IMG/VR virus record: IMGVR_UViG_3300030102_004647
Span: 9,371-73,370 of that record
Origin: a virus
Length of the DNA stretch: 64,000 nucleotides
Direction: 5' to 3' (one strand)
The translations under genes and the position numbers were made by a program. Below the pieces are notes generated by a model that was not told where the DNA came from, ran no database searches, and worked only from the letters and a program-made list of their open reading frames with translations. Positions 34,223 through 43,401 of this stretch are shown here, piece after piece; the stretch's first letter is position 1, and the number at the start of each line of letters is the position of its first letter.

Positions 34223-36597
34223 AGTCCTGGTATCCCTGGAGCAGTTGCAAAATCATCATGAGCTAACAACCAGTTTTGCCGCTCTTTTGGTAATAATTTG
34301 AACCACGTTTGTTGTTCTAACGGAACTCCGTTCATGCTTTCCATAATATAAACGAATCCCTCGGGATCTCTCTGCATCAATAGCAGGGGGTCGCTGTACA
34401 ATTTCTCTAGATACATACTGTGTATCTCGGTGCCTCTAACAGTCCCATCTCCTGCAAGAAATTGACCTCGCACCCGTCTCGATGGGTCTAAATAAATGCG
34501 ACCTTGATAGTAATGTATAAACTCATCGGGGTGATAAATTTCTCCGTTCTTAAATAGGACATCCACGTATTTGTTTGCATTAGGGGCTGCACGATGCTTG
34601 AAGTACGCCCTGGCTGATCGAGAGTGATAGGCATCTTCCAAAGCGTGACCTATCTCATGAATTACAGTGTCCACAGGACTGCTCTTGTGCAGCAAGATGT
34701 AGTCAATCTCGTATTTACCCGACCCACCTGCAACCTTCAAACTACTTTGGTGCGCCCTTACTGTTTTGTTTAACTGCAAGACATTAACGTGCGTACCTAC
34801 CTCCCCATCTATAATCTTCATGAGTTGCAGTTGCTCATCTCTAAGCATCTTTAAATACGCTGTGAAATCTCGTCTTTGTGCCGCGCTCCCCCCGCCACTA
34901 CTAAGCGCGCCATCTACCTTTTGAATTGCGTCATTTACATCATCAAGTTTGGAGAAGGCTTTCCTTTTCATCTCTTCGGTTAGTAACCCCTCACCAGAAG
35001 AAATGTCGTCAATAAAAGCGACCGCATCATCTACCTTACTTTGTGTTGCTTTGGTCACATTTACCGAAGTAGTCTTTCCGTACTCGGCTGTGCGAATGTC
35101 TGACCCGCCTGTCTGGCTATTAGTAGTGACCCTGATACCTTTTCCCGAAGTCTTCAGTCGCGGTCTTATTTTTTTAGAGAGTTGTTGTGCGAGTCTTGTA
35201 GCTTCAGCACCTGCTTCTTCTACTTGGCTCAGTAGCTTTATGACTTCGTTACGAATCGGTGCAAGCTCTTTTCGTAAAGCGATAGACTCTGCCGTATCTC
35301 GGAGCGAACCGTTAGGTCTTCTAAACTTGGCAAGCTTCTCGGCTATCTCGTTAGCTTTTTTGTAGGCTGCACTGTTCTCCAGCGTAGCATTTGCTGCGGC
35401 AACTTTTTCTTGAGCTTTAACATATGCTAGATACGTTGGATCTTTTTCAAGGTCTGCGAGGATCTCGGTCCTTAACTTTTCAAAATCTTGTGCTTCTTTG
35501 GCAGCGGCTGCTTCTTGAGGTGCTGCCTTGGGCTTCTTCTTTGGTTTTCTTTTGGGACGAGGTTTGGGTTTGTGTGTTCCTCGAAGTGCCCGCCGCTCGG
35601 CTGGGGTAATCGTTCGAGGTACAAATCCAGTCGCGTCAGGCAACGCCGTAGGTGTCGATCCCGGCCCGCCTCTCCACGGATCCAGTTGTATATTTTTGTC
35701 GGACAGGTCTGGGGTCACGGTGCATCGACAATTGATTGCTTGCGCACCGTCCCCTGGATGTAGCTGACCGGATGGAAAAACTTCTCCAATCTTAACGGTC
35801 ACCCCGTCATTCAAAGCATGTGCGGGCCGTGTCCGGCGATCTCCGACAGCCCACCACTGATGTGTCTTGACTCCACTTCTGACATACTGATCGTGTGTCG
35901 CGGTAGAGTGTGCGACCTGGGCCTCGGTTCGTGCAATCTTCAAGCTTCTGGCTGGGGTTACCCCGTTCATCTTAGCGATGCGATCCGCTGCAACTTGATA
36001 AGAGTTGCCCTTGATGTAGACCTCTTCTCGAATAATCGCCCTGGCATCTCGGATGGTCTGCTCGGTGATTCCCTGCCCGAACTGGATCCCCCGGTTGTCG
36101 AGCATCCAGATGACCTCTTCGTCGGTTAGCTCGAACACCAGATCGGTGGGGGCTTTGCTAGCGGTGTACCTACGAGAAAAATCCTCCAGCCGCAAAGACT
36201 TCGACTTGACGCCAAAACTTCTTAGGGCTGTCACCGCTCCCATGTCGTACATGAGGGGTGCGTATTTTCTGTAGATAGTCGCAAGTCTGCGAACCTCCTC
36301 ACTGTACTTGAGATCTCGAAATGTGCCTGGGTTCAAGACAGAGTTCAACGTGTCAGAGATGGCGGGCCGTCTTTGTTTGTACGGAAGGCGAGCGATCAGG
36401 CTAGATTGTCGCTGCATCGTCCGAAGAATCCCTGTGGACAGCAGGCGAGCCGACACCGCTTGATCTAAACGAACAAGACCACGTTGCAGTTCCCTAGAAA
36501 ACTGCCTCTCTATTTTTATGCGGAGAGAATCGGATGCGACACGATTGACAAAGATTCTCTTCGATAGATCACTGATCTTGTTCAGTAGGTTCGGCAT
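34219..36597 (-). CDS. MuF-type head protein with C-terminal zinc-metalloprotease-like domain
   Basis: 792 residues from the ATG at 36597. The middle region (about 220-300) has the phage Mu F / SPP1 gp7 signature: AQVAHSTATHDQY..., HALNDGVTVKIGEVFPSG, INCRCTV. Then come a Lys/Pro-rich linker, a coiled coil, and a C-terminal domain with HEIGHALED near residue 647, a HExxH zinc site, in a region otherwise unlike head proteins. This matches the layout of MuF polymorphic toxins, injected or packaged with the virion. Whether this one is a toxin, or a capsid or host-factor protease, is unknown. Overlaps the portal by 29 bp. Confidence 0.8.
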   Translation of the reverse strand: MPNLLNKISDLSKRIFVNRVASDSLRIKIERQFSRELQRGLVRLDQAVSARLLSTGILRTMQRQSSLIARLPYKQRRPAISDTLNSVLNPGTFRDLKYSEEVRRLATIYRKYAPLMYDMGAVTALRSFGVKSKSLRLEDFSRRYTASKAPTDLVFELTDEEVIWMLDNRGIQFGQGITEQTIRDARAIIREEVYIKGNSYQVAADRIAKMNGVTPARSLKIARTEAQVAHSTATHDQYVRSGVKTHQWWAVGDRRTRPAHALNDGVTVKIGEVFPSGQLHPGDGAQAINCRCTVTPDLSDKNIQLDPWRGGPGSTPTALPDATGFVPRTITPAERRALRGTHKPKPRPKRKPKKKPKAAPQEAAAAKEAQDFEKLRTEILADLEKDPTYLAYVKAQEKVAAANATLENSAAYKKANEIAEKLAKFRRPNGSLRDTAESIALRKELAPIRNEVIKLLSQVEEAGAEATRLAQQLSKKIRPRLKTSGKGIRVTTNSQTGGSDIRTAEYGKTTSVNVTKATQSKVDDAVAFIDDISSGEGLLTEEMKRKAFSKLDDVNDAIQKVDGALSSGGGSAAQRRDFTAYLKMLRDEQLQLMKIIDGEVGTHVNVLQLNKTVRAHQSSLKVAGGSGKYEIDYILLHKSSPVDTVIHEIGHALEDAYHSRSARAYFKHRAAPNANKYVDVLFKNGEIYHPDEFIHYYQGRIYLDPSRRVRGQFLAGDGTVRGTEIHSMYLEKLYSDPLLLMQRDPEGFVYIMESMNGVPLEQQTWFKLLPKERQNWLLAHDDFATAPGIPGL

Positions 36598-38410
36598 CTT
36601 CACCACTATTTTGTTCAGGCTCTGACGCTTCCTGCGTTTCTTCCTCGGCCTGAGAACGTGCAGACATCTGCATCTTCATGTTCTCGACCTCGTCTTCAAG
36701 TTTCTGCTTCTCGGCACCGGATTGTTCCGTCAACTCGTCAACAAAGATCGGACCTTGTGGTGTGTTGATAAAGTTGCGATCTCCACCGACAACTGGTGCA
36801 AGGCCAAGACGCTTGGCGACTTGATTGATTGTCATGACGCCCTTCTCAAGATAACTGATGTACACGTTTTTCTCGGCTTCTCGATCCCGAATGTCCAGCG
36901 GGTTGAACTTCATTGCAACAAGAGTTGTGCCCAGTCCCAACTTGAGCAGTCGGTTCAGGTGATGCTCCCACACTCTCTGTGACGGAGTCACGATTCGATC
37001 CTTGTAGATCTCGGCCTGGGATAGTCCCTTGCCGGATCCAAGCTCGGAATGTTCCGCAATTCCGATGATCGCGGGGGACACACCGTGGGCCGTCATGATT
37101 CCCTGCGAGTTGTTCTTCCTGGTCTCTTGGAACGATCCTTCTTGGGCGTCTGCTGCAAGCTTCTCGAATCTGAGCTTCACTTCGCCCCGCATCGCCGGAA
37201 CAGGAATGATCAAAGTTTTGTGAGCTTTGCCCTTCACATGCTGCCCGAAGTACTGCATGATCGCGTCCTTCACATCCTTGGCGAGCTTCGCACCTTCGAT
37301 CACCACAGCGTATCGAGGGACCGTGTTATGCTCGAAGAATTGCAGCATGAAGTCGCGGATGTGAACATTGCCCAGGACATCCCCCAGGGCGGGAACAACA
37401 TCGGCATATCCGTAGTAGATCGTGCTGGCGTGATGCTTCGGAATCCAAATCACCTCGTTCGCGGATCGGTTGAAGTTGCTTGTGGGGAGTCCAGTGTCTC
37501 GATCACACATGTTCCAGCTAAGAGACCCAGGCTTCAACTCCCCGTGTTTTTTTGGATCGTAAGGTAGTGGCTCCCCAGTCACAGGGCTTTTTTCATTACT
37601 AACAATCTTGGAACCGAAAGGTTGATAATAGATGTATTTGGAATCGGACAGCACCTCGACGAATCCCTTCCATCCGCGAAGCGGACGAATGCGGGTCGCC
37701 GGAATGTGAGCCAACTTGCGGATCTTCATGTCAGCGGATCGAATCACTTCGATAGCTGCCCATCCAATCGCTTCGTAATCCATGCAAGCACGGAACAGCA
37801 CGCCTTCAAAACCAATCAGTTCGTTGGAGTCTGTGATGAACTCCTTGATCGCATCCACTTCCTGCTCAACTTGGGACTGCGAAACTTTCGGAGGGAAATG
37901 AGCAGAAGACTTGCGATTCCCTTCCTGGCGAGCAAACGCCACAGACTGATCTGCTTCTTCGTCAGACACCACGTTGACAATCGGATCGAGCGAGTACTCT
38001 CGACCAACCGCATCCACGGTCTTTGTCTTTACACAACGGAAGTGAGTAGAGTCTACCTCAAGAAATGCGGACAGCAGTTCCGGCGGGTAAGGAGGCTCGA
38101 CGACCTTGGTGGCAGAGAGTGAGGACATGCCCCCCTCACGCAAGCCTAGCTCCTCGTCGGTCTGGGTAGACCCCTCAACAGTTTTCATAACATCCAAGAG
38201 TGCGGAGTTCTGGGCTTCCTTATGAATTCTGTCCGAATCAAAACAAGCCATGCTTCCTCGGATCAACTCCTTCTGTAAATCCATAGAAGAAGCAATCCGG
38301 TCATCGCCTGTAATGAAAGCCTCCTCGATAATGTTTTCGCCGTCCTCAGATGGCGGGATCGCGTGCTTTTCGAGGATCTCCGCAAGCTGGTCGTCTGTTA
38401 TGTCCGGCAT
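36569..38410 (-). CDS. Portal protein (Mu gp29 / DUF935 type)
   Basis: 613 residues from the ATG at 38410, 10 bp after the upstream stop; an open frame runs up to 38464 but would overlap. Portal features: PEVDSTHFRCVKTKTVDAVG-like entry (FLEVDSTHFRCVKTKTVDA), GFEGVLFRACMDYEAIGWAAIEVI, LSQAEIYKDRIVTPSQRVWEHHLNRL. The C-terminus is acidic and Gln/Glu-rich with a coiled coil. It follows terminase and precedes MuF, the standard order. A palindrome copy sits at 36658-36673 near its 3' end. Confidence 0.88.
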   Translation of the reverse strand: MPDITDDQLAEILEKHAIPPSEDGENIIEEAFITGDDRIASSMDLQKELIRGSMACFDSDRIHKEAQNSALLDVMKTVEGSTQTDEELGLREGGMSSLSATKVVEPPYPPELLSAFLEVDSTHFRCVKTKTVDAVGREYSLDPIVNVVSDEEADQSVAFARQEGNRKSSAHFPPKVSQSQVEQEVDAIKEFITDSNELIGFEGVLFRACMDYEAIGWAAIEVIRSADMKIRKLAHIPATRIRPLRGWKGFVEVLSDSKYIYYQPFGSKIVSNEKSPVTGEPLPYDPKKHGELKPGSLSWNMCDRDTGLPTSNFNRSANEVIWIPKHHASTIYYGYADVVPALGDVLGNVHIRDFMLQFFEHNTVPRYAVVIEGAKLAKDVKDAIMQYFGQHVKGKAHKTLIIPVPAMRGEVKLRFEKLAADAQEGSFQETRKNNSQGIMTAHGVSPAIIGIAEHSELGSGKGLSQAEIYKDRIVTPSQRVWEHHLNRLLKLGLGTTLVAMKFNPLDIRDREAEKNVYISYLEKGVMTINQVAKRLGLAPVVGGDRNFINTPQGPIFVDELTEQSGAEKQKLEDEVENMKMQMSARSQAEEETQEASEPEQNSGEDAEPTEQDQ

Positions 38411-38420
38411 AAGGTTCTTT

Positions 38421-39035
38421 CTATTTTTTTGATTTTTTTGGATGACCTGCGGGAAGCAGATCATTGTCGGTCGTGTACTTGGAGTTCTTAGGACTGCCTG
38501 TTCTCAACAAATGAAGAAACGCATTGACTCTGGCGTTTGCCCACTGCCCTCGGGCCATGCCTGGACGGTGTGAAGTTGAAAACGCTCCCGCACCTCGTCG
38601 ATACACTGCTTTGAGTTTTCCAAGAGTGGCTCGACTCCACGAAGGCTTGCCTGCTTTTTTCATCGACTCGTTGTGAGTCTTGACCTTGTTGCGAAGAGTC
38701 TTCTCGGTTGCCGCCGATACAGAGATGCCGCCCGACTGATTCTTGGCAGATCCCGGCTTGTTCTTTTTAGAACCTCGGACCTGATCTTTTTTTGGTGCAG
38801 GAGTAGACGCACCACCTGGGGCTTTAGACACAGCACCTTGTTCTCGGTTCGCCGTTGAGTTCGGCAAAGAAGACGAATCAATCGCGGACTTGAGAATCTC
38901 AAAGCCTTTGGTAGCGGCTTCTTTGTATCGTGCTTGAAGAGATCCACAAATTTTCTGAGCAGCCTCGGCAGACCGCCCTCTATTTTTTTGCTCGGAGACG
39001 CACTCTCCAAAATTCTCGTATCCTGCAAATGGCAT
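38421..39035 (-). CDS. Basic structural protein with DUF5824-like domain and a capsid-like peptide
   Basis: 204 residues. The C-terminal half (KPSWSRATLGKLKAVYRRGAGAFSTSHRPGMARGQWANARVNAFLHLL) matches a basic domain common in large phages. Residues 49-66 (KSAIDSSSLPNSTANREQ) repeat the N-terminal peptide of the major capsid protein. Between them lies a Lys/Gly/Ser-rich linker. The role is unknown; capsid-associated function is suggested by the shared peptide. Confidence 0.7.
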   Translation of the reverse strand: MPFAGYENFGECVSEQKNRGRSAEAAQKICGSLQARYKEAATKGFEILKSAIDSSSLPNSTANREQGAVSKAPGGASTPAPKKDQVRGSKKNKPGSAKNQSGGISVSAATEKTLRNKVKTHNESMKKAGKPSWSRATLGKLKAVYRRGAGAFSTSHRPGMARGQWANARVNAFLHLLRTGSPKNSKYTTDNDLLPAGHPKKSKK

Positions 39036-39036
39036 C

Positions 39037-39333
39037 TTACTTACCTTTAAGTATCTGATCGAGAATCATCTCAAAACCTTCCGCAGATTTTTGAGTATCG
39101 ATCTCAGGGTGGAAGTTAAACTTCACAACTTTAGCGTCTTTCGTTATGGACTTCCCGTCGATAATTATCTCAATCGGGTAGGGCACTTTGTCATTTATCC
39201 AGTACGCTACCTCGTAACTTCCATCTTTGTTGTTAGCCACCAGAAGACCTCGGTTGCCTTCCTGTCGTACTAACACATGCGTGGAATCGGGTCGGAGTTT
39301 CAAATCGACTTGGTCTTTTTTTGGGGCGTCCAT
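39037..39333 (-). CDS. Unknown small protein in the head block
   Basis: 98 residues from the ATG at 39333 that overlaps the previous stop (TAATG); a GTG at 39339 is possible. It begins MDAPKKDQVDLKLRP and has strand-like segments (VAYWINDKVPYPIEIIIDGKSI). The peptide APKKDQV also occurs in the neighbouring 204-residue protein. Not recognised. Confidence 0.65.
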   Translation of the reverse strand: MDAPKKDQVDLKLRPDSTHVLVRQEGNRGLLVANNKDGSYEVAYWINDKVPYPIEIIIDGKSITKDAKVVKFNFHPEIDTQKSAEGFEMILDQILKGK

Positions 39334-39653
39334 TACCACTTCACCTTGTCGGCCCAGTATGCAGCACTGAGTCGTCCTCTTTTAATGTTTTTCTTGTGAC
39401 GGGCTTTGAACGATCTTCGTCTTGCTCTCTCCGCTGCGGTCCTTGGCTTCTTACCCGCACCTCGAACACCCTGCTGTCCGAATCGAATAAGTTTGATAGT
39501 CCCCCCTTCTCTTGCGAGAACAGCGTGAGATTTGCTGGGATGCTTTGGAGTTCGCTTCGGCTTGTTATAACCAGCAAAAGTCTCGCCACGATAAGTGACA
39601 GACTTTGTGACTATATCTTTGAACTTTTCGTACCCGTCAGCCGCCTTGCTCAT
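39333..39653 (-). CDS. DUF6321-like small basic virion-region protein
   Basis: 106 residues, strongly basic. The block TFAGYNKPKRTPKHPSKSHAVLAREG...IKLIRFGQQGVRGAGKKP...RRRSFKARH is a pattern seen in many large phages next to the terminase and portal genes. Function not established. Possibly nucleic acid-contacting by charge. Confidence 0.75.
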   Translation of the reverse strand: MSKAADGYEKFKDIVTKSVTYRGETFAGYNKPKRTPKHPSKSHAVLAREGGTIKLIRFGQQGVRGAGKKPRTAAERARRRSFKARHKKNIKRGRLSAAYWADKVKW

Positions 39654-39655
39654 CT

Positions 39656-41338
39656 CTATCCTATAGCGAAGTCGTCGATGGTCGTTTCGGTCATAATAAA
39701 ACTAGCGAGCATGTCATAAGTGTCGGTGTGTCGCTGGTGATCCTTCCCCTTGCTCCACTCATACCGCTGATTCCCGCCCGAATCTTCAACTAAAGATCGA
39801 ATGGGCATGCACATCTCGTCAGTATACGAACCTCCAAGTATAGCAGCATAGTTGGTAGGCAGTAAATTCTTTTTGAGACGGATCTGAGCAAAAGACCTGT
39901 CAAGGACTTCGGTCCTGTCCGCATTTATCATCCGATTGACCAGATCGTAAGTTCTTCGCTTATCTGAACCTTCCTTGGCATACCGGCAAAGCCAGACCTC
40001 ACAGCCGTACTGCATAGCTCCTTCTTGAAAGTCGGCTGCTAGAGTTATCTCGGGCATCGAGTCCATGACGCACTTCTCGACATTGTAGAGTTGGATCAGG
40101 TCGTACAGATCCTCAACGGATCGAACCTTACCGATGAAGACTGCCTGACGCTCCCCTCTGGACCGAAGGTAGCTGATACGAACATCGAGAGTCGCCCCAA
40201 CATCTACGCCCATACTACACGGGCCAGGATGTGAATGCGTTTTGATGTGAGCAATGTCTGAGTGAATTGTGAACGAATACGCATCGTCTCCCTCCCCGAT
40301 GCAATTGTCCAGCATCGTAGGAGTGACCTTGTTTCCGATAGCGTCAAACGGAAGACCCAGGTCAGAGTTGAAGAATCTCTGCATCAGGCCAGGGTCGTTG
40401 ATCGCCCTGGTGAACCTTTCCCACATCCCAGCGATGGGATTGATCATGTTGCACAGCATAGAAAGGTGGTAGCCCTCAATCTGAGAGTCGGGATTTTGGG
40501 CTATCCACTTTCCATCCGTACTAGTTCTATCTAAAGCTCCTCCGCAGTCGGGACAGATCATGTTCACATCCCGTCTGCATCCCGGCTCCCATTCATCGTC
40601 CCGAAGTTTCCAATCGATCACATTGCCTTCGTGATCAACGATCTCTTTTACGACTGTCTTGAACCAGTCAGTCTCTTGGAACTCTCCACACTGGGTGCAG
40701 GGAACAAACCATTCTCTTTGATCACTACGAAGGAAGTATTCATGTATGCCGCGATTTTTTATCCTGGGGTTTGCAAGATATCTTTTAAACTGGTACTTGG
40801 ATGCTCGAAGACGGTCAATGGCGTATTCGATATTGTCCAAGTTGCATTCATCGACTTCTTCAACGACAATTACGTCAGCGGGAAACTCCTTGAAGTCGCT
40901 TACTACGTTACTCCCAACGTACTTGATCACCCCCTTTCCAAATGACTTGATTGCCATCGAGTCAAAAAACCCCGCTCCCATGATTCTTTTATACTCGTTC
41001 ACGTTTTGCACGCAACGATCAACACGGTTCTGGACGTAAGTGTTTCGCATTTCATACTTAGGAACTACAAAAAACACAGACAATCCTACATACGCACAAG
41101 CTAAGTGATCAATCACGATGAACTCACTCTTGAAACTTTGTACGCTTCCCATTAGCACCATTTCTCGGGCCGTCGAGTTGTACAAAGAACGAACATGAGG
41201 AAAGTGATCGAAGTCCATCGGCTCATCGTGAGTATTCCGATGGTAGTTCAGTGCAAAGTTTAGCCGTGCCTGCTTTAGCTCCAGCAATTTCTGAAGCACT
41301 AACAAGTCACGGTCTTTGATCGCGTCAAGTTGTTTCAA
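39656..41338 (-). CDS. Terminase large subunit (GpA family)
   Basis: 560 residues. The ATPase domain has the GpA-type P-loop GSVQSFKS (64-71) and Walker B DVIVVEEVDEC (about 150-160). Two CxxC pairs (CTQCG and CPDCG, about 220 and 262) form the zinc site that marks this family. The nuclease domain has MGVDVGATLDVRI (about 378) and DSMPEI. It translocates DNA into the prohead and cuts it. Overlaps the small subunit by 4 bp. Confidence 0.92.
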   Translation of the reverse strand: MKQLDAIKDRDLLVLQKLLELKQARLNFALNYHRNTHDEPMDFDHFPHVRSLYNSTAREMVLMGSVQSFKSEFIVIDHLACAYVGLSVFFVVPKYEMRNTYVQNRVDRCVQNVNEYKRIMGAGFFDSMAIKSFGKGVIKYVGSNVVSDFKEFPADVIVVEEVDECNLDNIEYAIDRLRASKYQFKRYLANPRIKNRGIHEYFLRSDQREWFVPCTQCGEFQETDWFKTVVKEIVDHEGNVIDWKLRDDEWEPGCRRDVNMICPDCGGALDRTSTDGKWIAQNPDSQIEGYHLSMLCNMINPIAGMWERFTRAINDPGLMQRFFNSDLGLPFDAIGNKVTPTMLDNCIGEGDDAYSFTIHSDIAHIKTHSHPGPCSMGVDVGATLDVRISYLRSRGERQAVFIGKVRSVEDLYDLIQLYNVEKCVMDSMPEITLAADFQEGAMQYGCEVWLCRYAKEGSDKRRTYDLVNRMINADRTEVLDRSFAQIRLKKNLLPTNYAAILGGSYTDEMCMPIRSLVEDSGGNQRYEWSKGKDHQRHTDTYDMLASFIMTETTIDDFAIG

Positions 41339-41982
41339 AGTGACAAACCTTTTTTGATTAGCTTTTCGATTGCGTCTTCAATCTCTTCTCTTGTCTTGGT
41401 CTTGCCTGGATCCTCCTTCTCAGTTTTTGGCATCTCGTCCTGCATCTTGTGATAGATGCGGTCTGGCTCGACAGGGAGAACATTAGCTTTCTGAAGGATG
41501 TCGATCTTTAACTTTCTGGCACTAAGTGCGGCCTGAAGCCACTTCACCCTCTCGGACTGTGACCTGGGGTTCTGGTTTTGAGTTACCACGCCGGTCGCGG
41601 GGTCAATCGATGTGTCGTCGTTCTGGCTGTTGTGTATCTCGTACAGACACACCCGTTCCAGTTCGGACAGCCAGACCAGCTGCTCGGCTATGTTGTCGGC
41701 ACCCGACCGTTGCTCCATCTCTGTGCGGAACTCGGCGTACACATCGTGAAACCATCGACGAATGGTCTTCTCGCTAACATCGAAGATCTTAGCTATGCCG
41801 GACACAGGATGTCCTGCCATAGACCACTGGAAAGCCTGGGCTTTTTTTTCGTCGGGAGTTAGAGAGTTAGCCCTGAACTTCGGGTCGTTCTCGTCAACGT
41901 CTTCGCAGATCTCCTCCGCATCTACGGGAGTGGAATCCAGATCTTCGAGTGCTTCGACGATTGATTTGTGCTTCTTAGCCAT
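41335..41982 (-). CDS. Terminase small subunit
   Basis: 215 residues from the ATG at 41982, which has GGAGG six nt ahead. A helix-turn-helix (AFQWSMAGHPVSGIAKIFDVSEKTIRRWF, about 50-78) binds the packaging site; the C-terminal part is helical and acidic, with the large-subunit-binding segment likely at the end. It is the first gene behind the promoter at 41999-42028 and overlaps the large subunit gene by 4 bp. Confidence 0.8.
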   Translation of the reverse strand: MAKKHKSIVEALEDLDSTPVDAEEICEDVDENDPKFRANSLTPDEKKAQAFQWSMAGHPVSGIAKIFDVSEKTIRRWFHDVYAEFRTEMEQRSGADNIAEQLVWLSELERVCLYEIHNSQNDDTSIDPATGVVTQNQNPRSQSERVKWLQAALSARKLKIDILQKANVLPVEPDRIYHKMQDEMPKTEKEDPGKTKTREEIEDAIEKLIKKGLSL

Positions 41983-41998
41983 AAAATACCTCCGCACC

Positions 41999-42028
41999 AC
42001 TATAGAACCATTGGGGGAGGGCGGTCAA
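41999..42028 (-). promoter_or_regulatory. Promoter before the terminase and head gene operon
   Basis: TTGACC (42028-42023), 18-bp spacer, TATAGT (42004-41999) on the minus strand, 17 bp before the terminase start. The -35 overlaps the 3' end of the ParB-like gene. No CCGATA element, so it may belong to a different (late) class. Confidence 0.6.
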
Positions 42029-42750
42029 GTTAATTTCTCCGCAATCGCCTCTTTTATAAAGGTAGCCGCATCCTGTCCGCTGTCTTTCAGGTGTGCGACC
42101 ATCCTCTCGACAGTTTCCCAGGTGTCGTCCTCGCACATAATAGCCATCTGCGTTTTACCTTTAACCGTAAAAAATAAATAACTTTGATCGACAGTAACTG
42201 CTCCGTTTGCATCTTTGAAGATACTGGCGACTATGCTCATCAACGACTCCGTGCCTTTGACCTCGGCCTTCGGCTCTTTCATGTCATCAACAAACTTGTC
42301 ACCTTTTGCCGACTCCTTGATCAGGTGCTTTTGCATTTCCTTCTTGTCCTCGAAACCCATCATGACTGGCATGTCATCCATCTCCATGCCTGTCTGGGTC
42401 AAGTCGTTGACAAGATCGGTAAACTTTCGAGCGTTTAAATTACCGGACAGTAAGTTCCTTCTGACCGTCTTCAACTTCTGCGTCTCCATGTCCCAATCGT
42501 CATGGATCACACACGGAACTTCTTCCATGCCCAGAAGCATAGCTGCCCGCCAACGATGCTCTCCTCCAATGATCGTGTAATCACCCTCGACCTCGGAGTG
42601 CGGCACGACAACAAGAGGATGCTCAAACCCATCTTCTTCGATCTCCTTCAGTAATTGATTGAAGACTTCTTCGCTTTGTTCGTTTGGATTCCATTCGTTA
42701 GGAACGAGTCGGTCAATCCCAACGAGAGTTGGTTCTTTGATATCCGGCAT
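42025..42750 (-). CDS. ParB/Srx-domain protein
   Basis: 241 residues. N-terminal ParB/sulfiredoxin fold: VGIDRLVPNEWNPNEQSEE...LLKEIEEDGFEHPLVVVPHSE, the GGEHRWRAAMLLG motif and VPCVIHDDWDME. No helix-turn-helix DNA-binding half as in chromosomal ParB follows; instead there are acidic helices and a C-terminal domain with FTVKGKTQMAIM. Phage proteins of this build include nucleases and DNA-binding regulators. It precedes the terminase genes. Confidence 0.82.
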   Translation of the reverse strand: MPDIKEPTLVGIDRLVPNEWNPNEQSEEVFNQLLKEIEEDGFEHPLVVVPHSEVEGDYTIIGGEHRWRAAMLLGMEEVPCVIHDDWDMETQKLKTVRRNLLSGNLNARKFTDLVNDLTQTGMEMDDMPVMMGFEDKKEMQKHLIKESAKGDKFVDDMKEPKAEVKGTESLMSIVASIFKDANGAVTVDQSYLFFTVKGKTQMAIMCEDDTWETVERMVAHLKDSGQDAATFIKEAIAEKLT

Positions 42751-42759
42751 GGGTACTCC

Positions 42760-43401
42760 CTACAAAATTATTAAATTCTTTTTTGGACTCTCGGAGTCAG
42801 TTAGTATTCTGACAGCCTCCGCTTCGGCAGTATCTGAATCCGCATTTTTTTTGTCGGGCATCGCAACGTACAAAATTTCCAAGTCGGGCATGATACGCTT
42901 GTATGCCTCAACTGTGGGAAGGGTTGCAGCTTTAGCTGTGCAGTACGCAATCTCTTCTTCTGGAAGCTTGCTGGTTCGCTGATCAAGAAGGAAGATGCAC
43001 CTTGCTCCTTTGTTGAAACGATATGCCTGATACAAGTACATCGTGAGAATAAGCGGCCCGATCAAATTTACCTGGAACGCTTCCCGCATCTCATGAACAC
43101 TGATTAGCAGAGGATCTTGCGGGTCGTGGTGTGCAGCTGCATGCACAATCCCGTCAAGTTTGACTTCGTTACTGACCATCCAGTTTGCAACTTGAACAAT
43201 GGGCTTTCCTTCTAAAAAATCACAGGCCACCCAGTGATCCGTTTCAATAACCGGACTAAACGTCTCGGACAAGAACGCTTTTGCATGTCGTTGGATGTCG
43301 TACACAGTGTGTCGAGCATTTCGTAGCTCGGCCACAATCCCAGCACCGTACGATTTACTGGCACCCGTAACTGCATAAGTTCGTCGAATGGATTGGATCA
43401 T
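42760..43401 (-). CDS. Short-chain dehydrogenase-like protein
   Basis: 213 residues. NAD(P)-binding TGASKSYGAGI at residues 13-23, GIVHAAAHHD for the N-A-A-G-like region, and YCTAKAA for the YxxxK catalytic pair. Short for the family. Substrate unknown; nucleotide-sugar or sugar modification is possible given the many glycosyltransferases. Overlaps the upstream gene by 4 bp. Confidence 0.8.
   Translation of the reverse strand: MIQSIRRTYAVTGASKSYGAGIVAELRNARHTVYDIQRHAKAFLSETFSPVIETDHWVACDFLEGKPIVQVANWMVSNEVKLDGIVHAAAHHDPQDPLLISVHEMREAFQVNLIGPLILTMYLYQAYRFNKGARCIFLLDQRTSKLPEEEIAYCTAKAATLPTVEAYKRIMPDLEILYVAMPDKKNADSDTAEAEAVRILTDSESPKKNLIIL

Noticed and set aside
41998-42010. CACTATAGAAC on the plus strand, like a T7-type promoter core
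   Set aside because: Only the core matches, the phage encodes no visible single-subunit RNA polymerase in this window, and the bases are explained by the TATAGT -10 of the minus-strand terminase promoter.
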